64,000 bases of DNA from Chryseobacterium echinoideorum (GCF_007474535.1 NZ_VKNW01000005.1:62001-126000), one strand, 5' to 3'; counted from the stretch's first letter, positions 53,948 to 63,437 are shown. Notes: generated by a model not told the origin, from the sequence alone. Program-made: numbers and translations.

Positions 53948-53956
53948 TTTGCTTTT

Positions 53957-54239
53957 TTAAACTAACCACTCTCCATCTACAGATGCATAACAAAATTCTT
54001 CCATCTGAGCCAATTCCACTAATAAACAAGAAGGATGATCTTCTGGAGTTAAAGTAATATACTCAACATATCCGCAAGATTATTCTAATCTTATTGGATT
54101 ATAATATTTTAAAATATATTGCTGCTTACTACACTTATTCTCTACAAAGATAGTTTTTACTTTAACATTTTTTGTTTCTTTTTGTTCAGTGTTTTTAGCA
54201 CTTGCTAATCCGGCAACTCCAATAAAATGATTATTTCAT
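53957..54239 (-). pseudogene. Broken gene for a small exported Cys-containing peptide
   Basis: Read on the minus strand, a protein-like frame runs from GVAGLASAKNTEQKE (signal-peptide end) to FCYASVDGEWLV and a stop at 53957. It is interrupted twice: an in-frame TAA at 54080-54082 (between IRLE and SCGYVEY) and a small indel just after the ATG at 54239 that puts the start out of frame. The intact form would be about 93 residues with several Cys, like the short exported peptides common in Chryseobacterium. It covers most of the 439-base gap here. Confidence 0.6.
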
Positions 54240-54332
54240 TTGTTTAAATTTAATTATTTATACTCCCGTGTTTTTCGAAAAACTTGTTTACAAAACTAAA
54301 GTCCAAACTACAATTGCAATTACTGAATTGGA

Positions 54333-54367
54333 AAAAAGACAGGACTTAAATAAATCCTGTCTTTTTT
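54333..54367 (-). terminator. Terminator of the nucleoid-associated protein gene
   Basis: Perfect 13-bp stem AAAAAAGACAGGA/TCCTGTCTTTTTT around CTTAAATAAA, with T-runs on both strands. Confidence 0.85.
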
Positions 54368-54386
54368 ATGTAATATTTTGCGATTC

Positions 54387-55400
54387 TTAAACTTCCTTCT
54401 CAAAATAAAGCATATAATACTTCCCTTTTTCATCCTGTCCCTGCTCCAGCATTTTGCGGTCACCGTGAATATAAATGTGGAAGTTTTTATCTAATTTGAT
54501 AATACTTTTAAAGTGTCTCTGTGTTTTCTTTACTGCAGCTTCACTGATCGGAAATTCTTCTGCAATATTAATCTGCATATCCTGTTCGTAATCTGTTTTA
54601 AAATTGTTAAAACTTTCGATTACGTGTTCGTCTCCCAAAACTTCTGTGGTAAAATCATCCAGCTTAAACTCTTCTTTTTCCTTAAAGAATTGAATAGATT
54701 TGTTCAGAAAATCCGCCTGATCTGCTTTAGAAACCTCAAACTCCTGTGGAAGCTGTTTGGTAATATAATCTTTATACACCATTAAAGCTTCCTGTGTATG
54801 AAAATATTCATCATCTCGCTGTTTTACTTTTAGAAAATCTTCAAACCAGTAATACATATCGCCGTTTTTGTTATTATCAACTACCGAAAGTACATAGCCG
54901 CTTTCTTTATTGTTGTTGTAAATTAAGGCTGCTTTATCTATTTTAGAAAGACTAATTCCCTGATCTTTTTCGATTTCAAAAGATTCGTTCTGAGGAAATA
55001 TTTTCAGGAAAGATTCTCTTTTTTCGGTTTTGAAAATTCCTATTTTATCAACTTTTTCAGTTCCTTCTCGTTCATCTTCAAAAAATATGATAAACAATTC
55101 ACCACCCTGAACTCTCGGATTTTCGGCAGCATCAAAAAGATGTTTGGCTATATTCTCAGATTCCCACAAAAACTTAGATTTATCTTCAAAAATTTCTGAA
55201 ACTGAACTGAAAACAGGATTATTAACCAGATAAGTGTCGCTGTAAAACTGATAGGTTTCCTCTGTCTTAAATGAGCCTAAAAAATAATTTTCAAGCATTT
55301 CTACCGTTCCTTCATCCAGCTGAAGCTCTTCCTGTGAAAGAATGAGAGATTCTCCGTTAATTTTATTTCCTACTCTGTGTACTACTATTTTTGAAAACAT
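54387..55400 (-). CDS. Nucleoid-associated protein, NdpA/YejK family
   Basis: 337 residues, soluble, no signal. The N-terminal FSKIVVHRVGNKINGESLILSQEEL and the middle NPRVQGGELFIIFFEDE (family: V-x-x-G-x-L-x-x) with DKIGIFKTEKRESFLKI, and C-terminal HFKSIIKLDKNFHIYIHG, fit the 37-kD nucleoid-associated family widespread in Bacteroidota. DNA binding is known for YejK; here it is inferred. Single gene, minus strand, with a perfect terminator downstream. Confidence 0.85.
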   Translation of the reverse strand: MFSKIVVHRVGNKINGESLILSQEELQLDEGTVEMLENYFLGSFKTEETYQFYSDTYLVNNPVFSSVSEIFEDKSKFLWESENIAKHLFDAAENPRVQGGELFIIFFEDEREGTEKVDKIGIFKTEKRESFLKIFPQNESFEIEKDQGISLSKIDKAALIYNNNKESGYVLSVVDNNKNGDMYYWFEDFLKVKQRDDEYFHTQEALMVYKDYITKQLPQEFEVSKADQADFLNKSIQFFKEKEEFKLDDFTTEVLGDEHVIESFNNFKTDYEQDMQINIAEEFPISEAAVKKTQRHFKSIIKLDKNFHIYIHGDRKMLEQGQDEKGKYYMLYFEKEV

Positions 55401-55513
55401 TTTCTTGATTTATATTGGAATGCAAATATATTCAATCTGCTCGTTAAAACTATTTTCTTACGTATATGAATTTAATTTAACCAAAATTTCATTCATAAAA
55501 AATTCAAAACCTT

Positions 55514-55521
55514 TACATTTG
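55514..55521 (+). promoter_or_regulatory. -7 box of pafA
   Basis: TACATTTG lies 20 bases before the ATG at 55542. It overlaps the alternative GTG at 55521, arguing against that start. Confidence 0.4.
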
Positions 55522-55541
55522 TGGTCTCAAAAGTTATTGTA

Positions 55542-57188
55542 ATGTTAAGGAAAATCACCATTGCTGCGATACTATTTTTATCGGTAGCGAATGTCAGTGC
55601 TCAGAAAAATAAAAAATCACCAATAGAAAGACCAAAATTGGTTGTGGGTCTCGTTATTGACCAAATGAGATGGGACTATTTGTACAGATATTATGACAAA
55701 TACGGAAATGATGGCTTCAAAAGGCTACTCAATAAAGGTTTCTCATTTAATAACGTTATGATTCCTTACGTTCCTACCGTAACAGCAATTGGTCACACAT
55801 CTATTTACACCGGTTCCGTACCATCTATTCACGGCATAGCCGGAAATGACTGGACAGATAAAAAAACGGGTAAAAACGTGTACTGTACCGAGGATCCTGA
55901 AGTAAAGGGAATAGGAACCAGCAGCCAGAAAGTTGGCGGGCATTCTCCAAAAAACCTCTGGAGTACCACCATTACCGATCAGCTGAGAATGGCAAGCAAT
56001 TTCCAGTCTAAAGTAGTGGGTGTTTCGTTAAAAGACCGCGCTTCTATTTTACCGGCAGGACACAATCCTACAGGAGCTTTCTGGTTTGATGAAAACACCG
56101 GAAATTTTGTAACAAGTTCATACTACATGAGCAGCCTGCCAGATTGGGTAAATAAATTTAACGATAAAAAACTGGCAGAAAAACTTGTTGCCAACGGATG
56201 GAATACCCTTCTTCCCATTGAACAGTACACCGAAAGCACAAGAGATGATGTTCCGTGGGAAAGACCCGTAGGAAAAGCAGAAAAACCTGTTTTCCCTTAC
56301 TCTAATCTGGCTAAAGATTATGCCGAAAATAAAGGCGTTTTAAGAACTACTCCTTTCGGAAATTCTTACACTTTAAGATTTGCAGAAGCTGCCATTGATG
56401 GTTATGAGTTAGGAGAAGATCCGATTACTGATTTTCTTGCCATTAATATCGCTTCGACAGATTATGTAGGACACTCTTTCGGACCTAATGCGATTGAAGT
56501 GGAAGACACTTATCTTCGTCTTGATATCGAACTCGCCAATTTCTTTAAACTTCTCGACAAAAAAGTGGGAGAAGGAAATTACCTGATTTTTCTTTCTGCT
56601 GATCATGGTGGAGCTCACGCTGAAGGCTATATGAAAGAAAATAAAATGATGACCGGTTTTTTTGATGACGGACTGGAAAAAAACCTGGGAGCAGAACTTG
56701 AAGCCAAATACGCGACAAGCAAACTGATTCTTGGGATTGATAATTACCAGATTTACCTGAATCATGAGCTTATTAAAGAAAAAAAGCTTGAAGAGGATGC
56801 TATCAAAAGAAGCATTATTGAAAATCTAAATAAAGATCCTAGGGTTTTGTATGCGGTAGATTTGAAAGAAGTGGGTTCTGCCCCGATTCCTGAACCGATT
56901 AAATCAAGGGTAATCAATGGTTACAATTGGCAGAGAAGCGGTGATATTCAGATTATTTCGCATGATGGTATGCTTCCTAATTACGCAAAAAAAGGAACAA
57001 CACACAGTGTCTGGAATTCTTACGATGCACACATACCGCTTATTTTCATGGGTTGGAAGATTTCTCCCGGCGAAAGCAATGCTCCACACTATATGACGGA
57101 TATTGCTCCTACTCTTGCTCAGTTTTTAAGAATTGAAAATCCAAGCGGAAATGTAGGACAGCCATTGATGGAAGTTTTAGGAAAATAA
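55542..57188 (+). CDS. pafA: Alkaline phosphatase PafA
   Basis: 548 residues, periplasmic phosphate-monoester hydrolase of the alkaline phosphatase superfamily. Signal peptide (LRKITIAAILFLSVANVSAQ) from ATG 55542. Two-zinc catalytic residues match the Elizabethkingia PafA set with a shift of two: Asp40 (VIDQMRWD), nucleophile Thr81 (VPTVTAIGH), Asn102 (GNDW), Lys164 and Arg166 (LKDRAS); the later metal-ligand motifs NIASTDYVGHSFG and SADHGGAHAEG are also present. This PafA class is constitutive and phosphate-insensitive in Elizabethkingia. Single gene. Confidence 0.92.
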   Translation: MLRKITIAAILFLSVANVSAQKNKKSPIERPKLVVGLVIDQMRWDYLYRYYDKYGNDGFKRLLNKGFSFNNVMIPYVPTVTAIGHTSIYTGSVPSIHGIAGNDWTDKKTGKNVYCTEDPEVKGIGTSSQKVGGHSPKNLWSTTITDQLRMASNFQSKVVGVSLKDRASILPAGHNPTGAFWFDENTGNFVTSSYYMSSLPDWVNKFNDKKLAEKLVANGWNTLLPIEQYTESTRDDVPWERPVGKAEKPVFPYSNLAKDYAENKGVLRTTPFGNSYTLRFAEAAIDGYELGEDPITDFLAINIASTDYVGHSFGPNAIEVEDTYLRLDIELANFFKLLDKKVGEGNYLIFLSADHGGAHAEGYMKENKMMTGFFDDGLEKNLGAELEAKYATSKLILGIDNYQIYLNHELIKEKKLEEDAIKRSIIENLNKDPRVLYAVDLKEVGSAPIPEPIKSRVINGYNWQRSGDIQIISHDGMLPNYAKKGTTHSVWNSYDAHIPLIFMGWKISPGESNAPHYMTDIAPTLAQFLRIENPSGNVGQPLMEVLGK

Positions 57189-57206
57189 TAAAGAATTATA
57201 GGCAAT

Positions 57207-57240
57207 CAATCCCGCAAAATTTTGCGGGATTGTTCTTTTA
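57207..57240. terminator. Bidirectional terminator
   Basis: Perfect palindrome CAATCCCGCAAAA/TTTTGCGGGATTG (57207-57232) followed by TTCTTTTATTT, between converging pafA and the barstar gene. Confidence 0.8.
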
Positions 57241-57543
57241 TTTGGTTTTATTTTCATCTTCATCATCTTCGTACTGCTCAAGATAATACGCAAAAGAAAA
57301 GCCTTCTGTTTCTTCTTCCATATCTTCGAGAGTTGTCAGAAGATCTTCAAAAGTTTCAAGCTGATCCACACTCATATTTACGAATTCCAGATGCAATGGC
57401 ATTTCTAGATCGCCCGTAATTACATCAGCGAGTGCATCCAGATTATCACCAAAATGATCGGGAAGCTTCATTTTTTCTTTAAGCTGAGCATAGAAATCTT
57501 CGTAATCTCCGACCTCGATAAAATCAATATATACTGTATTCAT
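57238..57543 (-). CDS. Barstar-family ribonuclease inhibitor
   Basis: 101 residues, acidic, cytoplasmic. The barstar inhibitory helix is recognisable: FGDNLDALADVITG aligns with the family Y/F-G-x-N-L-D-A-L-W-D-x-L-T-G, keeping both acidic residues that contact barnase (the Asp of NLD and the Asp three on from it) while Trp is Ala. Encoded 53 bases downstream of the barnase-like gene on the same strand, so it is its immunity protein. Confidence 0.85.
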   Translation of the reverse strand: MNTVYIDFIEVGDYEDFYAQLKEKMKLPDHFGDNLDALADVITGDLEMPLHLEFVNMSVDQLETFEDLLTTLEDMEEETEGFSFAYYLEQYEDDEDENKTK

Positions 57544-57596
57544 AATTATCTGAATAAAATTTTTCGCAAAATTAAGTGATTATATTTGCTTTATGT

Positions 57597-58070
57597 TTAT
57601 TTTTTTTGAAAACTCGTGTAATGATCTTTAGTTAAATAAACATCGCCGTTTTTAGTAAAAACAATACGGTCTGCATTACGGTTTCCGCAATTGTAATTGA
57701 CATCTGCCTCAAAATATTTTTCGCCTCTTGGCAGCTTCCCTTCCCTGTTTCCAAAATGATCACCACCAATTGCTTTACCTGGTAAAACTTCGCACAAATT
57801 TCCCTGAGAAGGAATCCACCCCTGTTTTTTAGCTTCTGATTTTGTAATGTAATAATCGGGGAGACGATGATTTTGTTTTATATAAGAAATGACAGTATTT
57901 TCTTCGGTTATTGAATAAATTTCCCCGCTATTTTCAACAGTATTTCCTTTCTTATATTCTTGATTCTGTTTTTTTTCTGCAATAAAGTTATTATACACAA
58001 ACATCACAGACATCCCGAAAAGCAATCCGAGACAGGCAAATAAAACAGAACGAATTTTACTGTTCATCAT
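57597..58070 (-). CDS. Barnase-like secreted or anchored ribonuclease
   Basis: 157 residues. Residues about 8-27 (SVLFACLGLLFGMSVMFVY) form a signal or anchor, then a linker and a barnase-type domain (about 60-157): LPDYYITKSEAKKQGW, VLPGKAIGGDHFGNREGKLP, FEADVNYNCGNRNADRI, DHYTSF. Catalytic residues are intact: Glu121, Arg131, Arg135 and His150, aligned with barnase Glu73, Arg83, Arg87 and His102. It cuts single-stranded RNA. The inhibitor gene follows. The start overlaps the preceding lipoprotein gene by four bases. Confidence 0.85.
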   Translation of the reverse strand: MMNSKIRSVLFACLGLLFGMSVMFVYNNFIAEKKQNQEYKKGNTVENSGEIYSITEENTVISYIKQNHRLPDYYITKSEAKKQGWIPSQGNLCEVLPGKAIGGDHFGNREGKLPRGEKYFEADVNYNCGNRNADRIVFTKNGDVYLTKDHYTSFQKK

Positions 58071-58408
58071 TTTTTTGTTTTTAGTTGATTTAATTTAATT
58101 TTAAGTGTTTCCGGATATTCTCCGTTTAAATAATATAAAAAACCATCTTTCATAAGAGCTTTCGATCCTGCTGCAGGAATTTTGTTTTCATATTCAAAAT
58201 CAATTGTATCATTCATCATTTTATACTTTCCCGAATATACATCACTTTCTCTCATCATTCCTCTTGATATGAATTCAAAACTTTCGTCGTTATACATTTT
58301 TAAATATATCCAGCCTAAAGGAGCTTCTCGGTCAGCTGAAAAGATTTCTTTCTTATCCTGACAATTTACCAACAATAGAATTATTAAAATTAAAAACTTA
58401 TTTTTCAT
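58067..58408 (-). CDS. Small lipoprotein coupled to the barnase-like gene
   Basis: 113 residues with a lipobox (LLLVNC, Cys16). The mature part is beta-rich and acidic-to-neutral (REAPLGWIYLKMYNDESFEFISRG, DVYSGKYKMMNDTIDFEYENKIP, YYLNGEYPETLKIKLNQL). No known domain. Its last bases overlap the start of the ribonuclease gene (ATGA), so the two are translationally coupled. It may hold the ribonuclease at the envelope or be a second immunity-type protein; this is inference. Confidence 0.7.
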   Translation of the reverse strand: MKNKFLILIILLLVNCQDKKEIFSADREAPLGWIYLKMYNDESFEFISRGMMRESDVYSGKYKMMNDTIDFEYENKIPAAGSKALMKDGFLYYLNGEYPETLKIKLNQLKTKK

Positions 58409-58434
58409 TTAATTATCTTAAACTAAAATATGCA

Positions 58435-58462
58435 AAACCGCTCTCTTAAGAAAGCGGTTTCT
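58435..58462 (-). terminator. Candidate terminator after the E1 dehydrogenase gene
   Basis: AACCGCTCTC pairs with GAAAGCGGTT around TTAA. On the minus strand the stem is followed by TTGC and AT-rich DNA, so the U-tract is poor. Confidence 0.55.
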
Positions 58463-58483
58463 AAAATTTATTTTAACTTCTTC

Positions 58484-60916
58484 TTAAAATATCGCAGGAT
58501 ATTTCTGAGGATTTGTTTCGTTAAACATCGCATAGATTTTTTCAACCATATCATCTGCAGAAGGTTTAGAGAAATAATCTCCATCACTTGCATAGGCAGG
58601 TCTGTGGTCGTTGGCAGAAATTGTTTGCGGATCCGAATCTAAGAATCTAAATGCTTTTTGTTTTTCTAAAATTTGCTGTAAAATAAACGCAGAAGTTCCG
58701 CCTTCCACATCTTCATCAATGACAACCAATCTGTTGGTTTTCTTCACAGATTCAGCAATTTCGTGAGTTAAATCGAAAGGAATTAATGACTGAACATCAA
58801 TCACTTCAGCAGAAATCCCTAATTTTTCCAGTTCTTCCGCAGCTTCCATGACAATTCTCCAGGTTGAACCGTAAGTAACCAAAGTAACATCATTTCCCTC
58901 TTTAGTTACCTCAATTTTCCCGACAGGAACAGTAAATTCACCTATATTATCCGGTTGCTTTTCTTTTAATCTGTAACCGTTTAGACATTCAACAATTACA
59001 GCAGGCTCGTCACTTTGAAGCATTGTGTTGTAGAATCCGGCAGCTTTCGTTAAGTTTCTAGGAACCAATACCAAAATCCCTTTAGAAAGATTTAAGATTC
59101 CTGCCATTGGTGAACCAGAATGCCAAACTCCTTCTAATCTGTGTCCTCTTGTTCTAATGATTACCGGAGCTTTCTGACCGCCTTTTGTTCTGTACTGAAC
59201 CGTTGCCAAATCATCACTCATCCCTTGTAAACAGTATAAAATATAGTCAAGATACTGAATTTCAGCGATCGGTCTTAAACCTCTCATTGCCATCCCGATT
59301 CCCTGACCTAAAATAGTAGCTTCACGGATTCCTGTATCGGCAATGCGAATTTCACCGTATTTTTCCTGCATTCCTTCCAGTCCCTGGTTGACATCACCGA
59401 TATTACCTGCATCTTCACCAAACACCAAAGTTTCAGGATATTTCTCGAAAATTTTATCAAAATTATTTCTGATAACTACTCTACCATCCACTGTTTCAGA
59501 ATTATCTGAAAAAACAGGTCTTATTTCTTTCACATTTTCAGCTTTCCATTGAGACTGAGAATATAGGTGAGAAGAATAATTATCTTTTTCAACTTCAAAA
59601 ATCTCGTTATACTTCTGCATCAACTGATTTCTTTCCGCAGAATTTGTTCCTCTTGTTGCGAGCAAAGATTTTCTCACCAGGTGGAAAACATCTTTCTTCG
59701 CTTTTGAAACCAATTTGCTAAACTGACTGATATAATTTTCGATCTCAGCATTCTGCGTTTTCAGATTTTCAACTAAAGGTAAAACTGAATTTATTAAATC
59801 TGTGATTGTTTTCTGATAGTTTTCCCAAGCCTTTTTTTGTCCGGCTTTTACCATTTTTTTAGCATCCTCATCAATCGCGTCCAGCTCTTCTGCGGTTGCT
59901 AAAACTTTTTCCTCGCCTTCAATTTCAATAGAATAATTTAAAATCCACTCTTTGAACTTCAATAATCCGTCAAACTGAGATTCCCAAGCTAAACGCTCTT
60001 CATTTTTATATCTTTCGTGTGAGCCTGAAGTAGAGTGACCTTGAGGCTGAGTCACTTCAATCACATGTATTACAACAGGAACACTTTCTACTCTTGCAAA
60101 CTGCTCTGCTCTTGCATAAGCATCCAATAAAGATGGGTAATCCCACGCTTTTACCTGAATAATTTCGCAACCCTGAAATTCTCCTTCCTTTCTTTGGAAA
60201 CCACTCAGCATCTCAGCAATATCTGCTTTTGCTCTCTGCTTCATCGTCGGAACCGAAATTCCGTAACCATCATCCCAAACAGAAACAATCATCGGAACCT
60301 GAAGCGCACAAGCGGCATTCAGTGTTTCCCAAAAATGCCCTTCTGCGGTAGAGGCATCACCAATAGTTCCAAAAGCAATCTCATTACCCTCTTTTGAGAA
60401 TTTTTGAGAGCCGTCAAATTTTACGGATTTATATATTTTTGAAGCCTGCGCTAAACCTAACAGTCTCGGCATTTGTCCTGCAGTAGGAGAAATATCTGAT
60501 GAAATATTCTTTTGAGCAGTTAAATCTTTCCAGCTTCCGTCTTCGTTCAGACTTCTTGTTGCAAAGTGACCATTCATCTGTCTACCTGCAGAAGCAGGCT
60601 CTCTCTCTACGCTGGTATCTGCATACAACTGTGCAAAGAAACTTTCAACTGATAATGCATCTACAGCCAAAGCAAAAGTCTGATCTCTGTAATACCCTGA
60701 ACGGAAATCTCCGTTTTTAAAAACTTTTGCCATCGCAAGCTGCGGAAGCTCTTTACCATCCCCGAAAATTCCAAATTTAGCCTTTCCGGTAAGTACTTCT
60801 CTTCTTCCGAGGTAAGACATCTCACGAGAAATCCTACCTAATTTATAATCTTCAAGTATCTGATTTTTAAAGTCCTGAAAGGAAATTTGCTGAGTTTCAA
60901 TATAGGTTGTCTGCAT
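58484..60916 (-). CDS. Fused E1 alpha/beta 2-oxoacid dehydrogenase
   Basis: 810 residues. The alpha half (about 1-440) has the thiamin-diphosphate loop GDASTAEGHFWETLNAACALQVPMIVSVWDDGYG. The beta half (about 475-810) has GEDAGNIGDVNQGLEGMQEKYG and GSPMAGILNLSKGILVLVPRN. Such single-chain E1 proteins are standard in Flavobacteriia and act on branched-chain (or pyruvate) 2-oxoacids with separate E2 and E3, which are not here. Start at ATG 60916; a TTG two codons upstream is not needed. Confidence 0.9.
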   Translation of the reverse strand: MQTTYIETQQISFQDFKNQILEDYKLGRISREMSYLGRREVLTGKAKFGIFGDGKELPQLAMAKVFKNGDFRSGYYRDQTFALAVDALSVESFFAQLYADTSVEREPASAGRQMNGHFATRSLNEDGSWKDLTAQKNISSDISPTAGQMPRLLGLAQASKIYKSVKFDGSQKFSKEGNEIAFGTIGDASTAEGHFWETLNAACALQVPMIVSVWDDGYGISVPTMKQRAKADIAEMLSGFQRKEGEFQGCEIIQVKAWDYPSLLDAYARAEQFARVESVPVVIHVIEVTQPQGHSTSGSHERYKNEERLAWESQFDGLLKFKEWILNYSIEIEGEEKVLATAEELDAIDEDAKKMVKAGQKKAWENYQKTITDLINSVLPLVENLKTQNAEIENYISQFSKLVSKAKKDVFHLVRKSLLATRGTNSAERNQLMQKYNEIFEVEKDNYSSHLYSQSQWKAENVKEIRPVFSDNSETVDGRVVIRNNFDKIFEKYPETLVFGEDAGNIGDVNQGLEGMQEKYGEIRIADTGIREATILGQGIGMAMRGLRPIAEIQYLDYILYCLQGMSDDLATVQYRTKGGQKAPVIIRTRGHRLEGVWHSGSPMAGILNLSKGILVLVPRNLTKAAGFYNTMLQSDEPAVIVECLNGYRLKEKQPDNIGEFTVPVGKIEVTKEGNDVTLVTYGSTWRIVMEAAEELEKLGISAEVIDVQSLIPFDLTHEIAESVKKTNRLVVIDEDVEGGTSAFILQQILEKQKAFRFLDSDPQTISANDHRPAYASDGDYFSKPSADDMVEKIYAMFNETNPQKYPAIF

Positions 60917-61052
60917 AGCCAAATATTAAATAAATTTTATTTTGAAGTATTTTGCTAATATACAATTTTTAAATTAATTTTAATTTTCAATAATATTTTT
61001 TAAAAATTTGATAATAAAAATTATTGTGATTATCTTAGAATAAAATTGTAAC

Positions 61053-61346
61053 ATGGAAAAGAAATCGGGTCATATTCTGAATGCATCAAGTAATCTTTTA
61101 GGGTTTTCCTTAGTAATTATTACATCCCTTAAAATATCAAAAATCAGTTACAGCACTCATCTTGATGAATTTGCAGGAATTGCGTGCCTGCTTTTTGCAT
61201 TCAGTTGTTTTTTCTCCTTTCTGTCTATACGGACAACCAAAGACCAGCTTAGAAACAGATTTGAAACTATTGCGGATTATTTATTTTTAACCGCTTTATT
61301 TTGCATAGTTCTGGCGGTTATTATCGTTACAATGAAAATTATTTAA
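61053..61346 (+). CDS. Small hypothetical membrane protein
   Basis: 97 residues with three hydrophobic helices (NASSNLLGFSLVIITSLKI, FAGIACLLFAFSCFFSFLSI, YLFLTALFCIVLAVIIVTM) and a short polar loop (RTTKDQLRNRFETIAD). No enzymatic motif. It is the only plus-strand gene in this stretch and ends two bases before the convergent polyprenyl synthase gene. Function unknown. Confidence 0.65.
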   Translation: MEKKSGHILNASSNLLGFSLVIITSLKISKISYSTHLDEFAGIACLLFAFSCFFSFLSIRTTKDQLRNRFETIADYLFLTALFCIVLAVIIVTMKII

Positions 61347-61347
61347 T

Positions 61348-62325
61348 CTAAAATTTTCTTTCAATTACATAATCCAACATTAGATGTAAAGATTTTTTAG
61401 GTTCGGAATCAGGAAATTCATCCAGAATATTTTTTGCTTTCTGCTGAAAGTCTTTCATCACTTTAATAGCATAATCCAAACCTCCGGAACTTTTCACAAA
61501 AGCAATCAGCTCTTTTACTCTTTTCTGGTCGTTGTTGTACCTTTTTATTGTATTAAAATAATACTTTCGGTCGGTTTCATTAGCAATTTTCAAAGTGTGA
61601 ATCAGCGGTAAAGTCATTTTCTGTTCTTTGATGTCAATTCCCACAGGTTTTCCGATCACATTTGAACTTAAATAATCAAAAAGGTCATCTTTAATCTGGA
61701 ATGCCATTCCGGTATAAGTCCCGAAATCCATCATTTTTTTTGCTAAATTTTCATCAACGCCGTTGGACAAGGCTCCGATTTCGCAGCAAGCGGCAATTAA
61801 AGTTGCTGTTTTCTGACGGATAATTTCATAATAAACGTCTTCCGTAATATCCAGTTTTCTGGCTTTTTCTAACTGAAGAAGCTCACCTTCAGACATTTCT
61901 CTGATCGTTCTGGAAATTACAGAAAGTAAATCGTAATCTTTATGATCAGTAGACAATAAAACCGCTTTTGAAAGAAGAAAATCTCCTACTAAAACGGCTA
62001 TTTTATTCTTCCACAACGCATTAATAGAAAAGAAATTACGTCGTTTAAAACTTTCATCCACCACATCATCATGCACCAGAGTTGCTGTATGAATCAGCTC
62101 AATCATCGAAGCTCCGCGATAGGTTTTTTCATTAACATCACCAATAAGTTTAGCACAAAGAAAAACAAACATCGGACGCATCTGTTTCCCTTTAGTTGTC
62201 ACAATAAAACGGGTCACTTTATCCAACAAAGGGACTTTGCTTTGCATAGATTCATAAAACTTCTGCTCGAAAAGTTTCATTTCCTCATTGATCGGTTGCT
62301 TGATTTCTTCTACAATGTTTGCCAC
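61348..62325 (-). CDS. All-trans polyprenyl diphosphate synthase
   Basis: 325 residues of the trans-isoprenyl synthase family. First Asp-rich motif VHDDVVDE (near residues 88-95) and second KDDLFDY (near 218), both needed for Mg and diphosphate binding, and GKQMRPMFVFLCAKL for substrate binding. It makes the long isoprenoid chain of menaquinone. CAAAGATA at 62363-62370 is a possible -7 box on the minus strand. Confidence 0.92.
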   Translation of the reverse strand: MANIVEEIKQPINEEMKLFEQKFYESMQSKVPLLDKVTRFIVTTKGKQMRPMFVFLCAKLIGDVNEKTYRGASMIELIHTATLVHDDVVDESFKRRNFFSINALWKNKIAVLVGDFLLSKAVLLSTDHKDYDLLSVISRTIREMSEGELLQLEKARKLDITEDVYYEIIRQKTATLIAACCEIGALSNGVDENLAKKMMDFGTYTGMAFQIKDDLFDYLSSNVIGKPVGIDIKEQKMTLPLIHTLKIANETDRKYYFNTIKRYNNDQKRVKELIAFVKSSGGLDYAIKVMKDFQQKAKNILDEFPDSEPKKSLHLMLDYVIERKF

Positions 62326-62486
62326 GAAGTAAGAATGATGGGTGGTTGTTGATTAATTCCCACAAAGATAATTGTTTTCGGGCAATTTTAACATACAATT
62401 AATTTGAAAGTCCTGTTTTAATGCTCAAAATTGGCCAGGCTAAATTTAATTAATAGTTCGTTATTGCCAAGCTTCATTATCATCAA

Positions 62487-63365
62487 TCAGTCTTTCAGCT
62501 TATTTTTCGGAACAAAATACAGGCTTTGTTTTTCACCACCAATTGGAGAGTTGAACTTTTCTCCGGAAATGTAAATACCGTCTGAATCAACAGCAATACC
62601 TTCTATCTGACCGATTGACAAAGCGCTCCCGAGAAAATAACGCTTGGGATTTTCATTAAAAAAAACTCCAGGTTCTGTTTCATTGAAGATCTCCAGAAAA
62701 ACTTCCGTTTTTTTGGTATATCCAACTAAATATAGTTTTTTATCAAAATAAGCCGCATCCGTTACCATAAAATTCGTTTTAAAAGCTTCATGTTTTATCG
62801 CTTTTTGTCTTTCTGAATTTTCCGGATCAATGGTATAGTGAGATGTAGCTTTAGCCGACCATTCTTTGGTAAAAAGATGGATATTTCCGTTGAGATAAAT
62901 CATCGCTTCCGCATCAAAATCGGTTGAGCCATTTTTGGAGGAAAAATCGTTTTGTTCGGGATATTCAAAAGAAATAATCTTGAGGGAATCGTTCTGAAGG
63001 GTATTATCAGAAAAAGGTATCTGATAAATTTTCAGATCTTTTCTTGTTCCTGCGTTGTTGCCAAAATCTCCGATGTAGATGTTTTTCCCATCATTGGTAA
63101 GAGCTTCCCAGTCTTTATTTTCAGCATTAATTTTGAAACTGCCAACAATTTCACCCGTTTTAGGATCTAATTCATAGATTTCTGAAGTATTTCCGCTGTC
63201 GTTGAAGGTATATAATTTTGTGTTGAAAATATTTAATCCTGAAGTTTCCTGAATCTTTTCGTTTAATTCAGCAACTCTGTATTTTTTGATTTTGAAAATT
63301 GTTGCCTGTTGAGAGAATACACTGGCCGAAATCGTTAGAGCAAAAAGGAAAAAAATCTTTTTCAT
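62487..63365 (-). CDS. Exported SdiA-regulated-like beta-propeller protein
   Basis: 292 residues with a signal peptide (KKIFFLFALTISASVFSQ). The rest repeats propeller-type strands (YELDPKTGEIVGSFKI, WEALTNDGKNIYIGDFGNN, DFDAEAMIYLNGNIHLFTKEW, IGQIEGIAVDSDGIYISGE) as in exported SdiA-regulated-like proteins. Ligand and role unknown. It stands alone between two unrelated genes. Confidence 0.75.
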   Translation of the reverse strand: MKKIFFLFALTISASVFSQQATIFKIKKYRVAELNEKIQETSGLNIFNTKLYTFNDSGNTSEIYELDPKTGEIVGSFKINAENKDWEALTNDGKNIYIGDFGNNAGTRKDLKIYQIPFSDNTLQNDSLKIISFEYPEQNDFSSKNGSTDFDAEAMIYLNGNIHLFTKEWSAKATSHYTIDPENSERQKAIKHEAFKTNFMVTDAAYFDKKLYLVGYTKKTEVFLEIFNETEPGVFFNENPKRYFLGSALSIGQIEGIAVDSDGIYISGEKFNSPIGGEKQSLYFVPKNKLKD

Positions 63366-63437
63366 CAGGTAAAATTAGCAATTTTCAGATAAAGCGAATA
63401 AGTGTCCAAGCCTTTTAGAATTTATTTAAACCAGATC

